From contig NZ_SNYR01000003.1 of assembly GCF_004363175.1 (NCBI RefSeq), forward strand, positions 129,001-193,000: a DNA stretch of 64,000 nt, given 5' to 3'. Under the pieces are notes generated by a model. That model saw nothing but the letters and a program-made list of their open reading frames with translations, searched no databases and was not told where the DNA came from. The position numbers and the translations under genes are program-made. Below, piece after piece: positions 19,784 through 30,168 of the stretch. Source of the DNA: Maritalea mobilis (lineage in GTDB: Bacteria > Pseudomonadota > Alphaproteobacteria > Rhizobiales > Devosiaceae). How positions within the stretch are numbered: position 1 is the first letter of the stretch; every line of letters starts with the position of its first letter.

Positions 19784-21919
19784 TCAAAACTCTTCCCAAT
19801 CCTGATCAACGGCCACGGCAGCATTACCACGGGTAAACACAGACTTTGCGGCATTACTCACCTTTGATTGCAATTGACGAATACCAGATGGTTTTGCCGC
19901 CGCTGGCGCAGAAGCGTTGGCTGCCGATTCATCAGTCACAAACACATCAACAATATTGTCCAGCTCACTCGCCTGGTTTTCTGTTTGTTCAATCGCCGCA
20001 TTGGTTTCTTCCACCAAAGCCGCATTGTGCTGAGTGGTTTCATCCATGTCGCGCACAGCCTGATTAATCTGCTCAATGGATGAGGCTTGAGATTTGCTCT
20101 TATCCGCAATGGAGACCATGATCTCATTGTTAGAGCGTGCCGCATCAAGCATTGCTTCCAAGCTCTTCGCCGCTTGCGCCACCAATTGAGAACCACCGCT
20201 TACTTCGGTGACTGACTGCTCAATCAAAGCCTTCACTTCATTTGAAGCTTCCGCAGCTGATTGGGCCAAGCGCCGAACTTCAACAGCCACAACCGCAAAG
20301 CCTTTACCCGCTTCACCAGCCCGCGCCGCTTCAACAGAAGCATTCAAGGCAAGCAAGTTGGTTTGGAATGCAATATCGTCAATCATACCGATAATATTAG
20401 AGATTTTATTCGAAGAGGTCGTAATCCGTTCCATGGCCTCATTGGCCTGACGCATCACATCACCACCCTCTTCAGCCGTGTTGCGCACACGATCCGCAAT
20501 CTCAGACGCCATTTCGGCTTCTTTAGCGTTTTCCAAAACAGTGCCTGCCAACTGCTCCATTGCCGCAGAGGTTTCTTCAATGGTTGCTGCCTGACGTGTT
20601 GTCCGTTCAGACAAATCATTGGCACCAGACAGAATCTCACCAGTTGCAATTTTCAAGGCCCGTGAGGTGGACCGCAACTGCATCACAACTTCAGTAAGAC
20701 GATCACCAACCCGGTTGGTATCATTCTTCAATTGTAAGAACGCGCCCTCATAATCGCCCGTCATGCGCTTGGTTAGGTTTGTGTTGGCCAAAGCCGCCAA
20801 CACTTCGCCTGTTTCTTTCACGCCACGATCAACATTTGACACCAAACCGTTCACGCTATTGGCGATCTTGCGCAATCCATCATCGTTCAAGTCCAGCTCA
20901 ATCCGGTGTGAGAAGTCACCTGCCGCTGCGGCACCAACCACTTCACCCATTGAATCTTGCAAGGCTTGCATCGCTTTGTTGCGCTCGGCCAATGCTGCCG
21001 CGCGCTCTCGCTCTTCCGCATCAAGTGCGGCAACTTTTTCAGCATTGTCGCGGAACACTTCAACGGTCTGCGCCATATCGCCAAGTTCATCTTTACGGTC
21101 CAAGCCTTCAACCTGAACATTCAAATCGTTTGATGCCAATTGGCGCATAATTTCAGCCAAACGCTTCAACCGCGGTGTCACATCAAAGATGATCAAATAA
21201 GCCGTTACCGCTGAGATCACCAAGGTCAGCAAAGCTGAGGCCCACATGGCAATGGTCGCAAGATTTACATATTGCTGAGCAGATGCAACCCGCGCCGCGA
21301 TACGCTCTTCAAGCAAAACATAGAACTCATCCACTGGGCTCATAATGTTGCCCTTGAATTCGTGATAATCTTTTGAGTGCACCAACTCGATGGCACGATC
21401 ACGGTCGACAACGCCAGTATCGTTGCCATCCTTGTCTTTGCCCTCGACCAAATTCATGGCTTCAACCTCTAGAGCAACAAGCCCATCTGAGTTGGCAGTC
21501 GCTTCGGCAAGTTTGGCAAATTCCGCTTCGGTCATGCCAGCCTGCTTCATCAAATCAAGCAAAGGCACTTTTTGATTTGTATTTGGGCGGGGTACGCCAA
21601 CCGATGACGCTACAAAATCCCAATAGATACGGTGATAATCTTCTGGCCGTGCTTTCACGCCATTCCGAATATCCAAAATGTCCATATATTGCTGTTTATA
21701 GCTCTCATCACCCGTCACCACATAGGTACGGCCCAAGCGCGTTAAATCATCCGAACTTTGGCGCAATTCATCCGCTAGAAGATAAGAATGATATTGTTGG
21801 TCAAGTGCCGCTTCAAGCTCACTATTGGCCGAACTGTTAATGGCAATCATTGCCAGCAAAAGGGCAACAGACACAATCAAAGTTGAGCCTGTTATTTTAA
21901 AGATTTTCTCAATGGACAT
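19784..21919 (-). CDS. Methyl-accepting chemotaxis protein, four-helix-type sensor
   Basis: A 711-residue chemoreceptor. TM1 is at about 10-28 and TM2 about 210-235. The periplasmic region of about 180 residues opens with [20 protein letters not shown] and contains [16 protein letters not shown], a signature recurring in alphaproteobacterial helical-bundle sensor domains whose ligand is not known to me. HAMP ([20 protein letters not shown]), a second HAMP-like unit ([16 protein letters not shown]) and the signalling domain follow. From about residue 280 to the end it is almost identical to the receptor at 22261. It ends in DWEEF. The ATG at 21919 has GGGGT just upstream; a TTG four codons earlier is less likely. 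Confidence 0.92.
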   Translation of the reverse strand: MSIEKIFKITGSTLIVSVALLLAMIAINSSANSELEAALDQQYHSYLLADELRQSSDDLTRLGRTYVVTGDESYKQQYMDILDIRNGVKARPEDYHRIYWDFVASSVGVPRPNTNQKVPLLDLMKQAGMTEAEFAKLAEATANSDGLVALEVEAMNLVEGKDKDGNDTGVVDRDRAIELVHSKDYHEFKGNIMSPVDEFYVLLEERIAARVASAQQYVNLATIAMWASALLTLVISAVTAYLIIFDVTPRLKRLAEIMRQLASNDLNVQVEGLDRKDELGDMAQTVEVFRDNAEKVAALDAEERERAAALAERNKAMQALQDSMGEVVGAAAAGDFSHRIELDLNDDGLRKIANSVNGLVSNVDRGVKETGEVLAALANTNLTKRMTGDYEGAFLQLKNDTNRVGDRLTEVVMQLRSTSRALKIATGEILSGANDLSERTTRQAATIEETSAAMEQLAGTVLENAKEAEMASEIADRVRNTAEEGGDVMRQANEAMERITTSSNKISNIIGMIDDIAFQTNLLALNASVEAARAGEAGKGFAVVAVEVRRLAQSAAEASNEVKALIEQSVTEVSGGSQLVAQAAKSLEAMLDAARSNNEIMVSIADKSKSQASSIEQINQAVRDMDETTQHNAALVEETNAAIEQTENQASELDNIVDVFVTDESAANASAPAAAKPSGIRQLQSKVSNAAKSVFTRGNAAVAVDQDWEEF

Positions 21920-22194
21920 AATGCACCCCAATTAGTGAACATATTCAGTTTCATTTATTTCACTAAAAGCTTAAAAAAATATCCACATACATTGATTCAG
22001 TTTTAAAAAACGCAGTGTTTTTATATACTTATAAAAGTTCAGTTTTTGAAAAACTGATTTTTTGAATATATTCAAAGACTTATACAGAGCCTATTTTTAT
22101 CCATTTTTGTTAATAATTAGAATTTTTCCCAAACGTTTTGAATTTAGGGGGGGGTGACGCGAAATTCCGCCCGGGACTACAACTTTAAAAGTAA
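21920..22194 (-). promoter_or_regulatory. AT-rich upstream region of the fourth chemoreceptor gene with palindromes
   Basis: No gene is seen in these 275 nt. There is a perfect 16-bp palindrome TTTGAATATATTCAAA at 22061-22076, an inverted repeat cagttttt/aaaaactg at 22040-22056 with a 1-nt spacer, and three direct copies of TTCAGTTT at 21944, 21996 and 22038. A run of eight G lies at 22148-22155. These look like operator-type elements for the receptor gene starting at 21919; the binding factor is unknown. Confidence 0.4.
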
Positions 22195-22225
22195 AAAACC
22201 ACTCAAAGCTTTTGAGTGGTTTTTC
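22195..22225 (-). terminator. Rho-independent terminator of the fifth chemoreceptor gene
   Basis: A near-perfect stem (22195-22208 with 22212-22225) has a CACTCAAA core and flanking A and T runs, so it could work in both directions. It lies 36 nt past the stop at 22261. Confidence 0.93.
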
Positions 22226-22260
22226 TTCATTTTAACGCTGGTGAGTCATTTTGAATTAGA

Positions 22261-24759
22261 TCAAAACTCTTCCCAATCCTGATCAACGGCCACGGCAGCG
22301 TTGCCACGGGTAAATACAGACTTTGCAGCGTTGCTCACCTTAGATTGCAGTTGGCGAATGCCGGACGGTTTTGGTGCTGGCGCGGAAGCATTGGCTGCCG
22401 CTTCGTCCGTCACGAACACATCAACAATATTGTCCAACTCACTCGCTTGGTTTTCGGTTTGCTCAATCGCCGCGTTGGTTTCTTCCACCAAAGCCGCATT
22501 GTGCTGGGTGGTTTCGTCCATGTCGCGAACTGCTTGGTTGATTTGCTCAATGGATGAGGCTTGAGATTTACTCTTGTCGGCAATGGAGATCATGATCTCA
22601 TTGTTAGAACGCGCAGCCTCAAGCATCGCATCGAGACTTTTCGCTGCCTGCGCCACCAATTGAGAACCACCACTTACTTCGGTGACTGACTGCTCAATAA
22701 GTGCCTTCACTTCATTTGAAGCTTCCGCTGCAGATTGGGCCAAGCGCCGAACTTCAACCGCCACAACCGCAAAGCCTTTACCCGCTTCACCAGCACGTGC
22801 GGCTTCAACTGAAGCGTTCAAGGCAAGCAAGTTGGTTTGGAACGCAATATCGTCAATCATGCCGATAATATTGGAAATCTTGTTAGAAGAGGTCGTGATC
22901 CGCTCCATGGCTTCATTGGCCTGACGCATCACATCGCCACCCTCTTCAGCCGTGTTGCGCACACGATCCGCAATCTCAGACGCCATTTCAGCTTCTTTAG
23001 CATTTTCCAAAACAGTGCCTGCCAATTGCTCCATTGCGGCAGAGGTTTCTTCAATGGTTGCTGCCTGACGTGTTGTGCGTTCAGACAAATCATTGGCACC
23101 AGACAAGATCTCACCGGTTGCAATTTTCAAAGCACGTGAGGTAGACCGCAACTGCATCACAACTTCAGTCAACCGGTCCGCCACACGGTTGGTATCGTTT
23201 TTAAGTTGCAAAAACGCACCTTCATATTGACCTTCCATACGCTTGGTTAGGTTCGTATTGGCCAAAGCCGCCAATACTTCGCCTGTTTCCTTCACGCCGC
23301 GATCAACGTTTGACACCAAACCGTTCACACTATTGGCAATCTTGCGCAAACCTTCATCGTTCAGATCCAACTCAATGCGTTGCGAGAAATCACCTGCTGC
23401 TGCGGCACCAACCACTTCACCCATTGAATCCTGAAGGGCTTGCATAGCTTTGTTGCGCTCAGCCAATGCTGCCGCACGCTCACGCTCTTCCGCATCAAGC
23501 GCTGCAATTTTTTCAGCATTGTCGCGGAACACTTCAACTGCGCGAGCCATCTCGCCCACTTCGTCAGCGCGGTCCTGATTTTCCACCAACAAATCCAGTT
23601 CATTGTTGGAAATACGAGACATTGTGTCTGAAATTTTAGCCATTGGTGTTGTGATGGTCTTAGAGAAGGCCCAGGCGCCACTCGCAACCAAAGCAGATAC
23701 CAAAAACCCAATGCCAAACATAACCATGGAGAGGAAGTCGATCGCGGCAAGCGCCTCGCCTTTGTCCTGAAGGGCAATCACAGCGAATGAAGTGCCATCA
23801 TATTCAAGCGCGGTCGCGGCATAGAGCGAGGTGATGTCCCGATAGCCGACTTCTGTGCCTTGAACTGGCACACCGTCAAACACTTTGGCCATTGCGGCAC
23901 TATCATATGTAGAATTGAGAATATCGTTCTCTTCTGTGAAGGTAGAATTATTCCGCAACATGCGGTCTTCGCCAATCACGATGGTTTCGCCGGTTTGGCC
24001 AAGTCCAGCTTTGCCATCCATCAAAGAATTGATGCGATCAATCGGCATTTGGAATGCCAAAACACCGATCCGTTTATTGCCGTCAAATACGGGTTGGGAG
24101 ATAAAGGCCGCTGGTGCATCATAGCTCGGTGCATAAGGCTTAAAGTCAAAGAACTTTGTCTCACCTTTGTTGAGCGCAATGCCTGCACGGAATGCATTGC
24201 CCAAATCAGTGTCCGCCCATTTGCCACCGCCCGTGGCAAAGTTCGTCGCATAATCCAACTCTTTGAAAACGGTATAGATCAAGTCACCTTTTTCATTAAA
24301 CAAGAAGATGTCGTAATAGCCGCGTGTTTCCAGTTGGTCACGGAACAGGGGATGGAACTTCGCATGGGTTGCATTATAGCTATTGTCGCCCTTGGCAGCG
24401 TCCAACAAATGCTTCTCGCCCAATGCGTTCGGGTTGTTTTCAATATAGTCTTTTTGCAATGCGTTGGTTGCGCCATTGCCCAACTCTTGGAAAGCGCTAT
24501 CAAACGCCTTAATGGCGTCTGCAGTGTAAGGATGTTGCGCTGTAAGCCCAAGGTCAGCGTCAATCGCTTGCAAATAGCCCTCAAGCTCATGTTTTCTGGC
24601 CTCGGCCGTTGCGACCAGTTTTTCTGTGGCAGCCTCGGTAATGACCTGTGAGCCAACAAAAACACTGACCGTCCCAACTGCAAGTCCAACAACCAACGCG
24701 CTTGCAATCGCAAGTGCGGGAATTTTATGAACAATTTTCATTCGCTCGAGCAGCTTCAT
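22261..24759 (-). CDS. Methyl-accepting chemotaxis protein, double-Cache-type sensor
   Basis: An 832-residue chemoreceptor. TM1 is at about 10-33 and TM2 about 325-350. The periplasmic region of about 290 residues looks like a double Cache (dCache) domain: [20 protein letters not shown] in the membrane-distal half, then [20 protein letters not shown] and [22 protein letters not shown] ([20 protein letters not shown]), a second HAMP-like unit ([16 protein letters not shown]) and the signalling domain follow. The last 430 or so residues nearly match the downstream receptor. It ends in DWEEF. The ATG at 24759 is chosen because GGAGA lies 5 nt before it; a frame-open TTG 21 codons upstream would add an unlikely N-terminus. 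Confidence 0.93.
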   Translation of the reverse strand: MKLLERMKIVHKIPALAIASALVVGLAVGTVSVFVGSQVITEAATEKLVATAEARKHELEGYLQAIDADLGLTAQHPYTADAIKAFDSAFQELGNGATNALQKDYIENNPNALGEKHLLDAAKGDNSYNATHAKFHPLFRDQLETRGYYDIFLFNEKGDLIYTVFKELDYATNFATGGGKWADTDLGNAFRAGIALNKGETKFFDFKPYAPSYDAPAAFISQPVFDGNKRIGVLAFQMPIDRINSLMDGKAGLGQTGETIVIGEDRMLRNNSTFTEENDILNSTYDSAAMAKVFDGVPVQGTEVGYRDITSLYAATALEYDGTSFAVIALQDKGEALAAIDFLSMVMFGIGFLVSALVASGAWAFSKTITTPMAKISDTMSRISNNELDLLVENQDRADEVGEMARAVEVFRDNAEKIAALDAEERERAAALAERNKAMQALQDSMGEVVGAAAAGDFSQRIELDLNDEGLRKIANSVNGLVSNVDRGVKETGEVLAALANTNLTKRMEGQYEGAFLQLKNDTNRVADRLTEVVMQLRSTSRALKIATGEILSGANDLSERTTRQAATIEETSAAMEQLAGTVLENAKEAEMASEIADRVRNTAEEGGDVMRQANEAMERITTSSNKISNIIGMIDDIAFQTNLLALNASVEAARAGEAGKGFAVVAVEVRRLAQSAAEASNEVKALIEQSVTEVSGGSQLVAQAAKSLDAMLEAARSNNEIMISIADKSKSQASSIEQINQAVRDMDETTQHNAALVEETNAAIEQTENQASELDNIVDVFVTDEAAANASAPAPKPSGIRQLQSKVSNAAKSVFTRGNAAVAVDQDWEEF

Positions 24760-24943
24760 ATCAGTCTCCAATGTCAACTCGAGGCCCTTTGGCCAAAAAT
24801 AAAGAGCAACTTTCGACCCCAATATAGGCGCGATCGAAATATTGCTCTAAATATAAGTTGATAGTTATATGCTTATTCCAAAACATTTTGGGAGCATTCT
24901 ATTAAAACTGCGTTACCAAAATTATCCTTTTGTAAAATCTCAT

Positions 24944-24972
24944 AAAAAAAGGCGCCTCGTTTGAGGCGCCTT
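24944..24972 (-). terminator. Rho-independent terminator of the ATP synthase F1 operon
   Basis: A 10-bp stem aaggcgcctc/gaggcgcctt (24949-24958 with 24963-24972) has a GTTT loop and seven T on the minus strand. It lies 23 nt past the atpC stop. Confidence 0.94.
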
Positions 24973-24995
24973 CTAAAAATCTAAGAGAATTGGGC

Positions 24996-25415
24996 TTAGT
25001 GCACCACGCCACCAGCGTCCAATTCAAGCAACAGGTTCTTCCACCCATCAAGCGTATTTTGTGCTTCTTGCTTGGCGTGGTCATCGCCAGCTTTGGACAG
25101 AGCTTCCTGCGCCGCAACAATCGCTGCATCAACTTCTGACCGATCAAAGTCAGCGCCTGTTTTGGCTTCTTCAGCCAAAATGGTCAGGCCTGCATTTGAT
25201 ACGTCTGCAAAGCCACCACGCACATAGAATGAGCGTGCTTCGCCATTGTCAGACTTCACAGTCACAAAGCCAGCTTTAAGTGTGGTCATCATCGCCGCAT
25301 GGTCGCCCATTACGGTGAAGTAGCCATCAGCGCCAGGCACGGTGACCGAAGCCACATCGTCGCTCAGCACCAAATTCTCTGGTGAAACCACTTCGATTTT
25401 AATGCCTTCGGCCAT
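24996..25415 (-). CDS. atpC: ATP synthase F1 subunit epsilon
   Basis: A 139-residue central-stalk subunit that couples gamma rotation to the membrane rotor and can inhibit hydrolysis. The N-terminal beta-sandwich carries IEVVSPENLVLSDDVASVTV and GDHAAMMTTLKAG, both typical of epsilon. The C-terminal helical part (EVDAAIVAAQEALSKAGDDH) is present. It is the last gene of the atpHAGDC operon, 15 nt after atpD, with a strong terminator behind it. Confidence 0.95.
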   Translation of the reverse strand: MAEGIKIEVVSPENLVLSDDVASVTVPGADGYFTVMGDHAAMMTTLKAGFVTVKSDNGEARSFYVRGGFADVSNAGLTILAEEAKTGADFDRSEVDAAIVAAQEALSKAGDDHAKQEAQNTLDGWKNLLLELDAGGVVH

Positions 25416-25430
25416 ACTTACCTCTTATCG

Positions 25431-26879
<1,449 letters not shown>

Positions 26880-27761
26880 TTAGAGCGCTTCCGCGCCTGA
26901 GATAATTTCAATCAATTCTTTTGTAATCTGCGCTTGGCGCTGACGGTTGTAGCTGATGTTCAATTTCTTGATCATATCACCAGCATTCCGGGTCGCATTG
27001 TCCATTGCGGTCATTTTTGCGCCCATCTCACCGGCACCATTTTCCAGCAGAGCATGGAAAATTTGCACAGAGATATTGCGGGGAAGCAAATCTTCAAGAA
27101 TCGCTTCTTCGCTTGGCTCATATTCATAGTTAGCTGAATCTGCGCCAGCGTCTTCCTCAGTCTCGTCAAACACAGCCGGGATCAGTTGGTGCGCGGTTGG
27201 CACCTGAGCGATCACTGAGCGGAATTTCGAATAGAACAAGGTCGCAACGTCAAATTCGTCATTTTCAAACATAGCCAACACGCGCTCGCCAATTTCTTGG
27301 GCGTTGGTGTAGCCAACTTGTTTGACATCACGCAGGGTGATCAAATCCAACATTTGATCAGGGAACAAACGCTTTAAAACGTCATGGCCCTTTTTGCCTA
27401 CGCACAAAATTTTAACCGTTTTACCTTCAGCCAAAAGCTTGTTGGCATGATCACGTGCCAATTTCGCAATGTTGGAGTTGAAGCCACCGCAAAGCCCGCG
27501 CTCTGCTGTTGCTACCACCAACAAATGCGTTTGGTCATTGCCCGTGCCGCCCAACAATTTAGGGGCACCTTCGCGCCCCTTATAGGCAGAAGCCAGCGAA
27601 GAGAGCACATTGTTCATGCGCTCTGCATATGGCCGTGCATTTTCTGCATTCTCTTGCGCACGACGCAACTTAGCCGCTGCCACCATCTGCATGGCTTTGG
27701 TGATCTTCTGGGTCGATTTGACCGACGAGATCCGGTTTTTAAGGTCCTTCAATGAGGGCAT
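26880..27761 (-). CDS. atpG: ATP synthase F1 subunit gamma
   Basis: The central-stalk rotor subunit, 293 residues. The N-terminal helix [20 protein letters not shown] and the C-terminal helix with [20 protein letters not shown], which form the coiled coil inside the alpha-beta ring, are both conserved. The central Rossmann-like part contains [12 protein letters not shown]. It lies 31 nt after atpA and 18 nt before atpD. Confidence 0.98.
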   Translation of the reverse strand: MPSLKDLKNRISSVKSTQKITKAMQMVAAAKLRRAQENAENARPYAERMNNVLSSLASAYKGREGAPKLLGGTGNDQTHLLVVATAERGLCGGFNSNIAKLARDHANKLLAEGKTVKILCVGKKGHDVLKRLFPDQMLDLITLRDVKQVGYTNAQEIGERVLAMFENDEFDVATLFYSKFRSVIAQVPTAHQLIPAVFDETEEDAGADSANYEYEPSEEAILEDLLPRNISVQIFHALLENGAGEMGAKMTAMDNATRNAGDMIKKLNISYNRQRQAQITKELIEIISGAEAL

Positions 27762-27792
27762 AGCACCTCAGCTCCTTAGTTAAACCACTCAG

Positions 27793-29325
27793 TTATGCAG
27801 CGAATGTTTTGGCGTAATCACCAATCGCAGCGTCGAGTTTCGCTTTCAAATCATCTGACAACGCTTTTTCTTTAGCGATTGTTGTCAAAAGATCTTGATG
27901 CTTTGAGCGCAATGCTGAAAGCAAGCCAGCTTCAAATTTCTGAACGTCGCGCACGGCGATTTTGTCCAAATAGCCATTCACACCCGCAAAGATAACAGCA
28001 ACCTGCTCTTCGGTTTTCAATGGTGAGAATTGAGGCTGTTTGAGCAACTCAACCAAACGTGCACCGCGGTTCAACAATTGCTGTGTTGCAGCGTCAAGGT
28101 CAGAACCGAACTGCGCAAAGGCAGCCATTTCACGGTACTGCGCCAATTCACCTTTAATCGAACCAGCAACTTGCTTCATCGCTTTAATTTGCGCTGATGA
28201 ACCCACACGCGACACAGACAAACCAACGTTAACCGCAGGGCGGATACCTTGGAAGAACAAGTCAGTTTCCAAGAAGATCTGACCGTCTGTAATCGAAATC
28301 ACGTTTGTAGGAATGTACGCAGAAACGTCGTTCGCTTGAGTTTCAATAACAGGCAAAGCTGTCAAAGAACCTGAACCGTGATCTTCGTTCAATTTCGCAG
28401 CACGTTCCAAAAGACGTGAGTGAAGATAGAACACGTCACCAGGATAAGCTTCACGCCCAGGTGGACGACGAAGAAGAAGTGACATTTGACGATAAGCAAC
28501 AGCTTGCTTTGACAAATCGTCATAACCGATCACAGCGTGCATGCCGTTATCGCGGAAATATTCGCCCATGGCACAAGCAGTAAATGGTGCCAAGAACTGC
28601 ATTGGCGCTGGGTCAGATGCGGTGGCTGCAACAACGATAGAATATTCGAGTGCGCCAGCATCTTCCAAAGTCTTTACGAACTGCGCAACAGTTGAACGCT
28701 TTTGGCCAACCGCAACATAGATACAATAAAGCTTGTCATCCTCATTGCCAGCATCGTGTGCAGGCTTTTGGTTGAGGAATGTATCCAAGATGATCGCTGT
28801 TTTACCAGTCTGACGGTCACCAATGATCAATTCGCGCTGACCACGACCAATCGGGATCATCGCGTCAACTGATTTAAGACCAGTAGACATTGGCTCGTGC
28901 ACAGACTTACGTGGCAAAATGCCAGGTGCCTTCACGTCAGCCAAAGCGCGGGCTGAAGACTTGATTGGGCCTTTACCATCAATCGGGTTACCCAAGCCAT
29001 CAACAACGCGGCCCAAAAGCTCTTTACCAACTGGTACGTCAACAATCGCACCAGTACGCTTAACTGTGTCACCTTCTTTAATGCCCCGGTCAGAGCCAAA
29101 GATAACAACACCGACATTGTCGGCTTCAAGGTTAAGAGCCATACCTTTAATGCCACCTGGGAACTCAACAAGTTCACCAGCTTGCACATTATCAAGCCCA
29201 TACACACGAGCAATACCGTCACCTACTGACAATACTTGCCCAACTTCTGAGACTTGCGCCTCTTTCCCAAAGTCCTTGATCTGGTCTTTTAGGATGGCGG
29301 AAATTTCCGCAGCTTTAATGTCCAT
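27793..29325 (-). CDS. atpA: ATP synthase F1 subunit alpha
   Basis: The non-catalytic nucleotide-binding subunit, 510 residues. It has the P-loop GDRQTGKT near residue 170, [13 protein letters not shown], and the family signature [17 protein letters not shown] near residue 366. The start ATG overlaps the atpH stop by one base (TAATG), so the two are translationally coupled. Canonical length. Confidence 0.99.
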   Translation of the reverse strand: MDIKAAEISAILKDQIKDFGKEAQVSEVGQVLSVGDGIARVYGLDNVQAGELVEFPGGIKGMALNLEADNVGVVIFGSDRGIKEGDTVKRTGAIVDVPVGKELLGRVVDGLGNPIDGKGPIKSSARALADVKAPGILPRKSVHEPMSTGLKSVDAMIPIGRGQRELIIGDRQTGKTAIILDTFLNQKPAHDAGNEDDKLYCIYVAVGQKRSTVAQFVKTLEDAGALEYSIVVAATASDPAPMQFLAPFTACAMGEYFRDNGMHAVIGYDDLSKQAVAYRQMSLLLRRPPGREAYPGDVFYLHSRLLERAAKLNEDHGSGSLTALPVIETQANDVSAYIPTNVISITDGQIFLETDLFFQGIRPAVNVGLSVSRVGSSAQIKAMKQVAGSIKGELAQYREMAAFAQFGSDLDAATQQLLNRGARLVELLKQPQFSPLKTEEQVAVIFAGVNGYLDKIAVRDVQKFEAGLLSALRSKHQDLLTTIAKEKALSDDLKAKLDAAIGDYAKTFAA

Positions 29326-29885
29326 TAGCCGACCTCTTTCATGGCGATCTTCATGGCAGTCAATTTCGTCTTAAGCGAGGAATCGATCATTTGCGAACCG
29401 ACCTTAACGATCAAGCCCCCAATAAGATCGGCATCCACATGCTGCTCAAGCGTGACATCCTTGCCGATTTTCTTTTTCAGAGCAGCAGCAAGGCTGTCCT
29501 GGTGTGCTTTCGAAAGCGGTTGAGCAGAAGTAACTTCGGCGTGAACTTCACCCCGATCTTCAGCTGCAAGCGCTTTGAACTGGTTGATCATGGCAGGCAA
29601 AGCGAACAAGCGTCCGTTTTTGGCCACCAATGAAACAAAATTGGCGACAAGACCCTTGGCCTTAGCCTTCGCCAAAAGCGCAGCAATCACTTGCTCTTTC
29701 TCTTCGCCGCTGATCACAGGGCTTTTCAAGAAAGCAGCAAATTCTGCGCTGTCATTAATCAATTTGGAAAGGCCATCGAGACCCTTTTCAACACCGGCGA
29801 CATCTTTAGCGTCGCGCGCAAGGTCAAAAAGTGCTGACGCATATGGCCGTGCGATCTGAGTTAGAACTGAGTTTTGTGCGCTCAA
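29325..29885 (-). CDS. atpH: ATP synthase F1 subunit delta
   Basis: The peripheral-stalk subunit that ties the top of F1 to subunit b, 186 residues. Family features are the N-terminal helical bundle with [13 protein letters not shown] and the C-terminal [20 protein letters not shown]. It is the first gene of the F1 operon. The F0 genes (atpBEF) are not in this window, matching the split F1/F0 arrangement known in Alphaproteobacteria. Confidence 0.96.
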   Translation of the reverse strand: MSAQNSVLTQIARPYASALFDLARDAKDVAGVEKGLDGLSKLINDSAEFAAFLKSPVISGEEKEQVIAALLAKAKAKGLVANFVSLVAKNGRLFALPAMINQFKALAAEDRGEVHAEVTSAQPLSKAHQDSLAAALKKKIGKDVTLEQHVDADLIGGLIVKVGSQMIDSSLKTKLTAMKIAMKEVG

Positions 29886-30168
29886 CGCCTCTATTCCCCA
29901 ATCTTACCGAACTTTGCTCAAACCCGTTTTGTAAAGTTGAATCAACTTTCAAATTCGAGACAAAATTCAATGGTGTTTATAGTTGGACCTAGCGATCCCC
30001 CTCAAAGTTCCGGCACCGTCTATCACATGGCTTTCGGGTGCGCAATATGTGGAGGCCTTTTTCATGCCCAACTTTGGGCGGATTCGTAAGATTCACAGCT
30101 TGAATCGTAAAAGATTGACAAATTGTCGCACTTTATCCCCATTTTGACCGACAATCTGACGGATAAGC
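29886..30168 (-). promoter_or_regulatory. Upstream region of the ATP synthase operon with clustered GANTC sites
   Basis: No gene is seen in these 283 nt between atpH and the priA stop. Four GANTC sites, the target of the alphaproteobacterial adenine methylase CcrM, occur at 29939, 30081, 30090 and 30102, three of them inside 26 bp. GATTCA/TGAATC form a short inverted repeat (30090-30106). I cannot place a confident promoter. Confidence 0.35.

Noticed and set aside
22148-22155. Run of eight G as a phase-variation switch
   Set aside because: It lies about 230 nt upstream of the nearest start codon, outside any gene or clear promoter, so no switch mechanism is supported; kept only as a minor remark in a finding.
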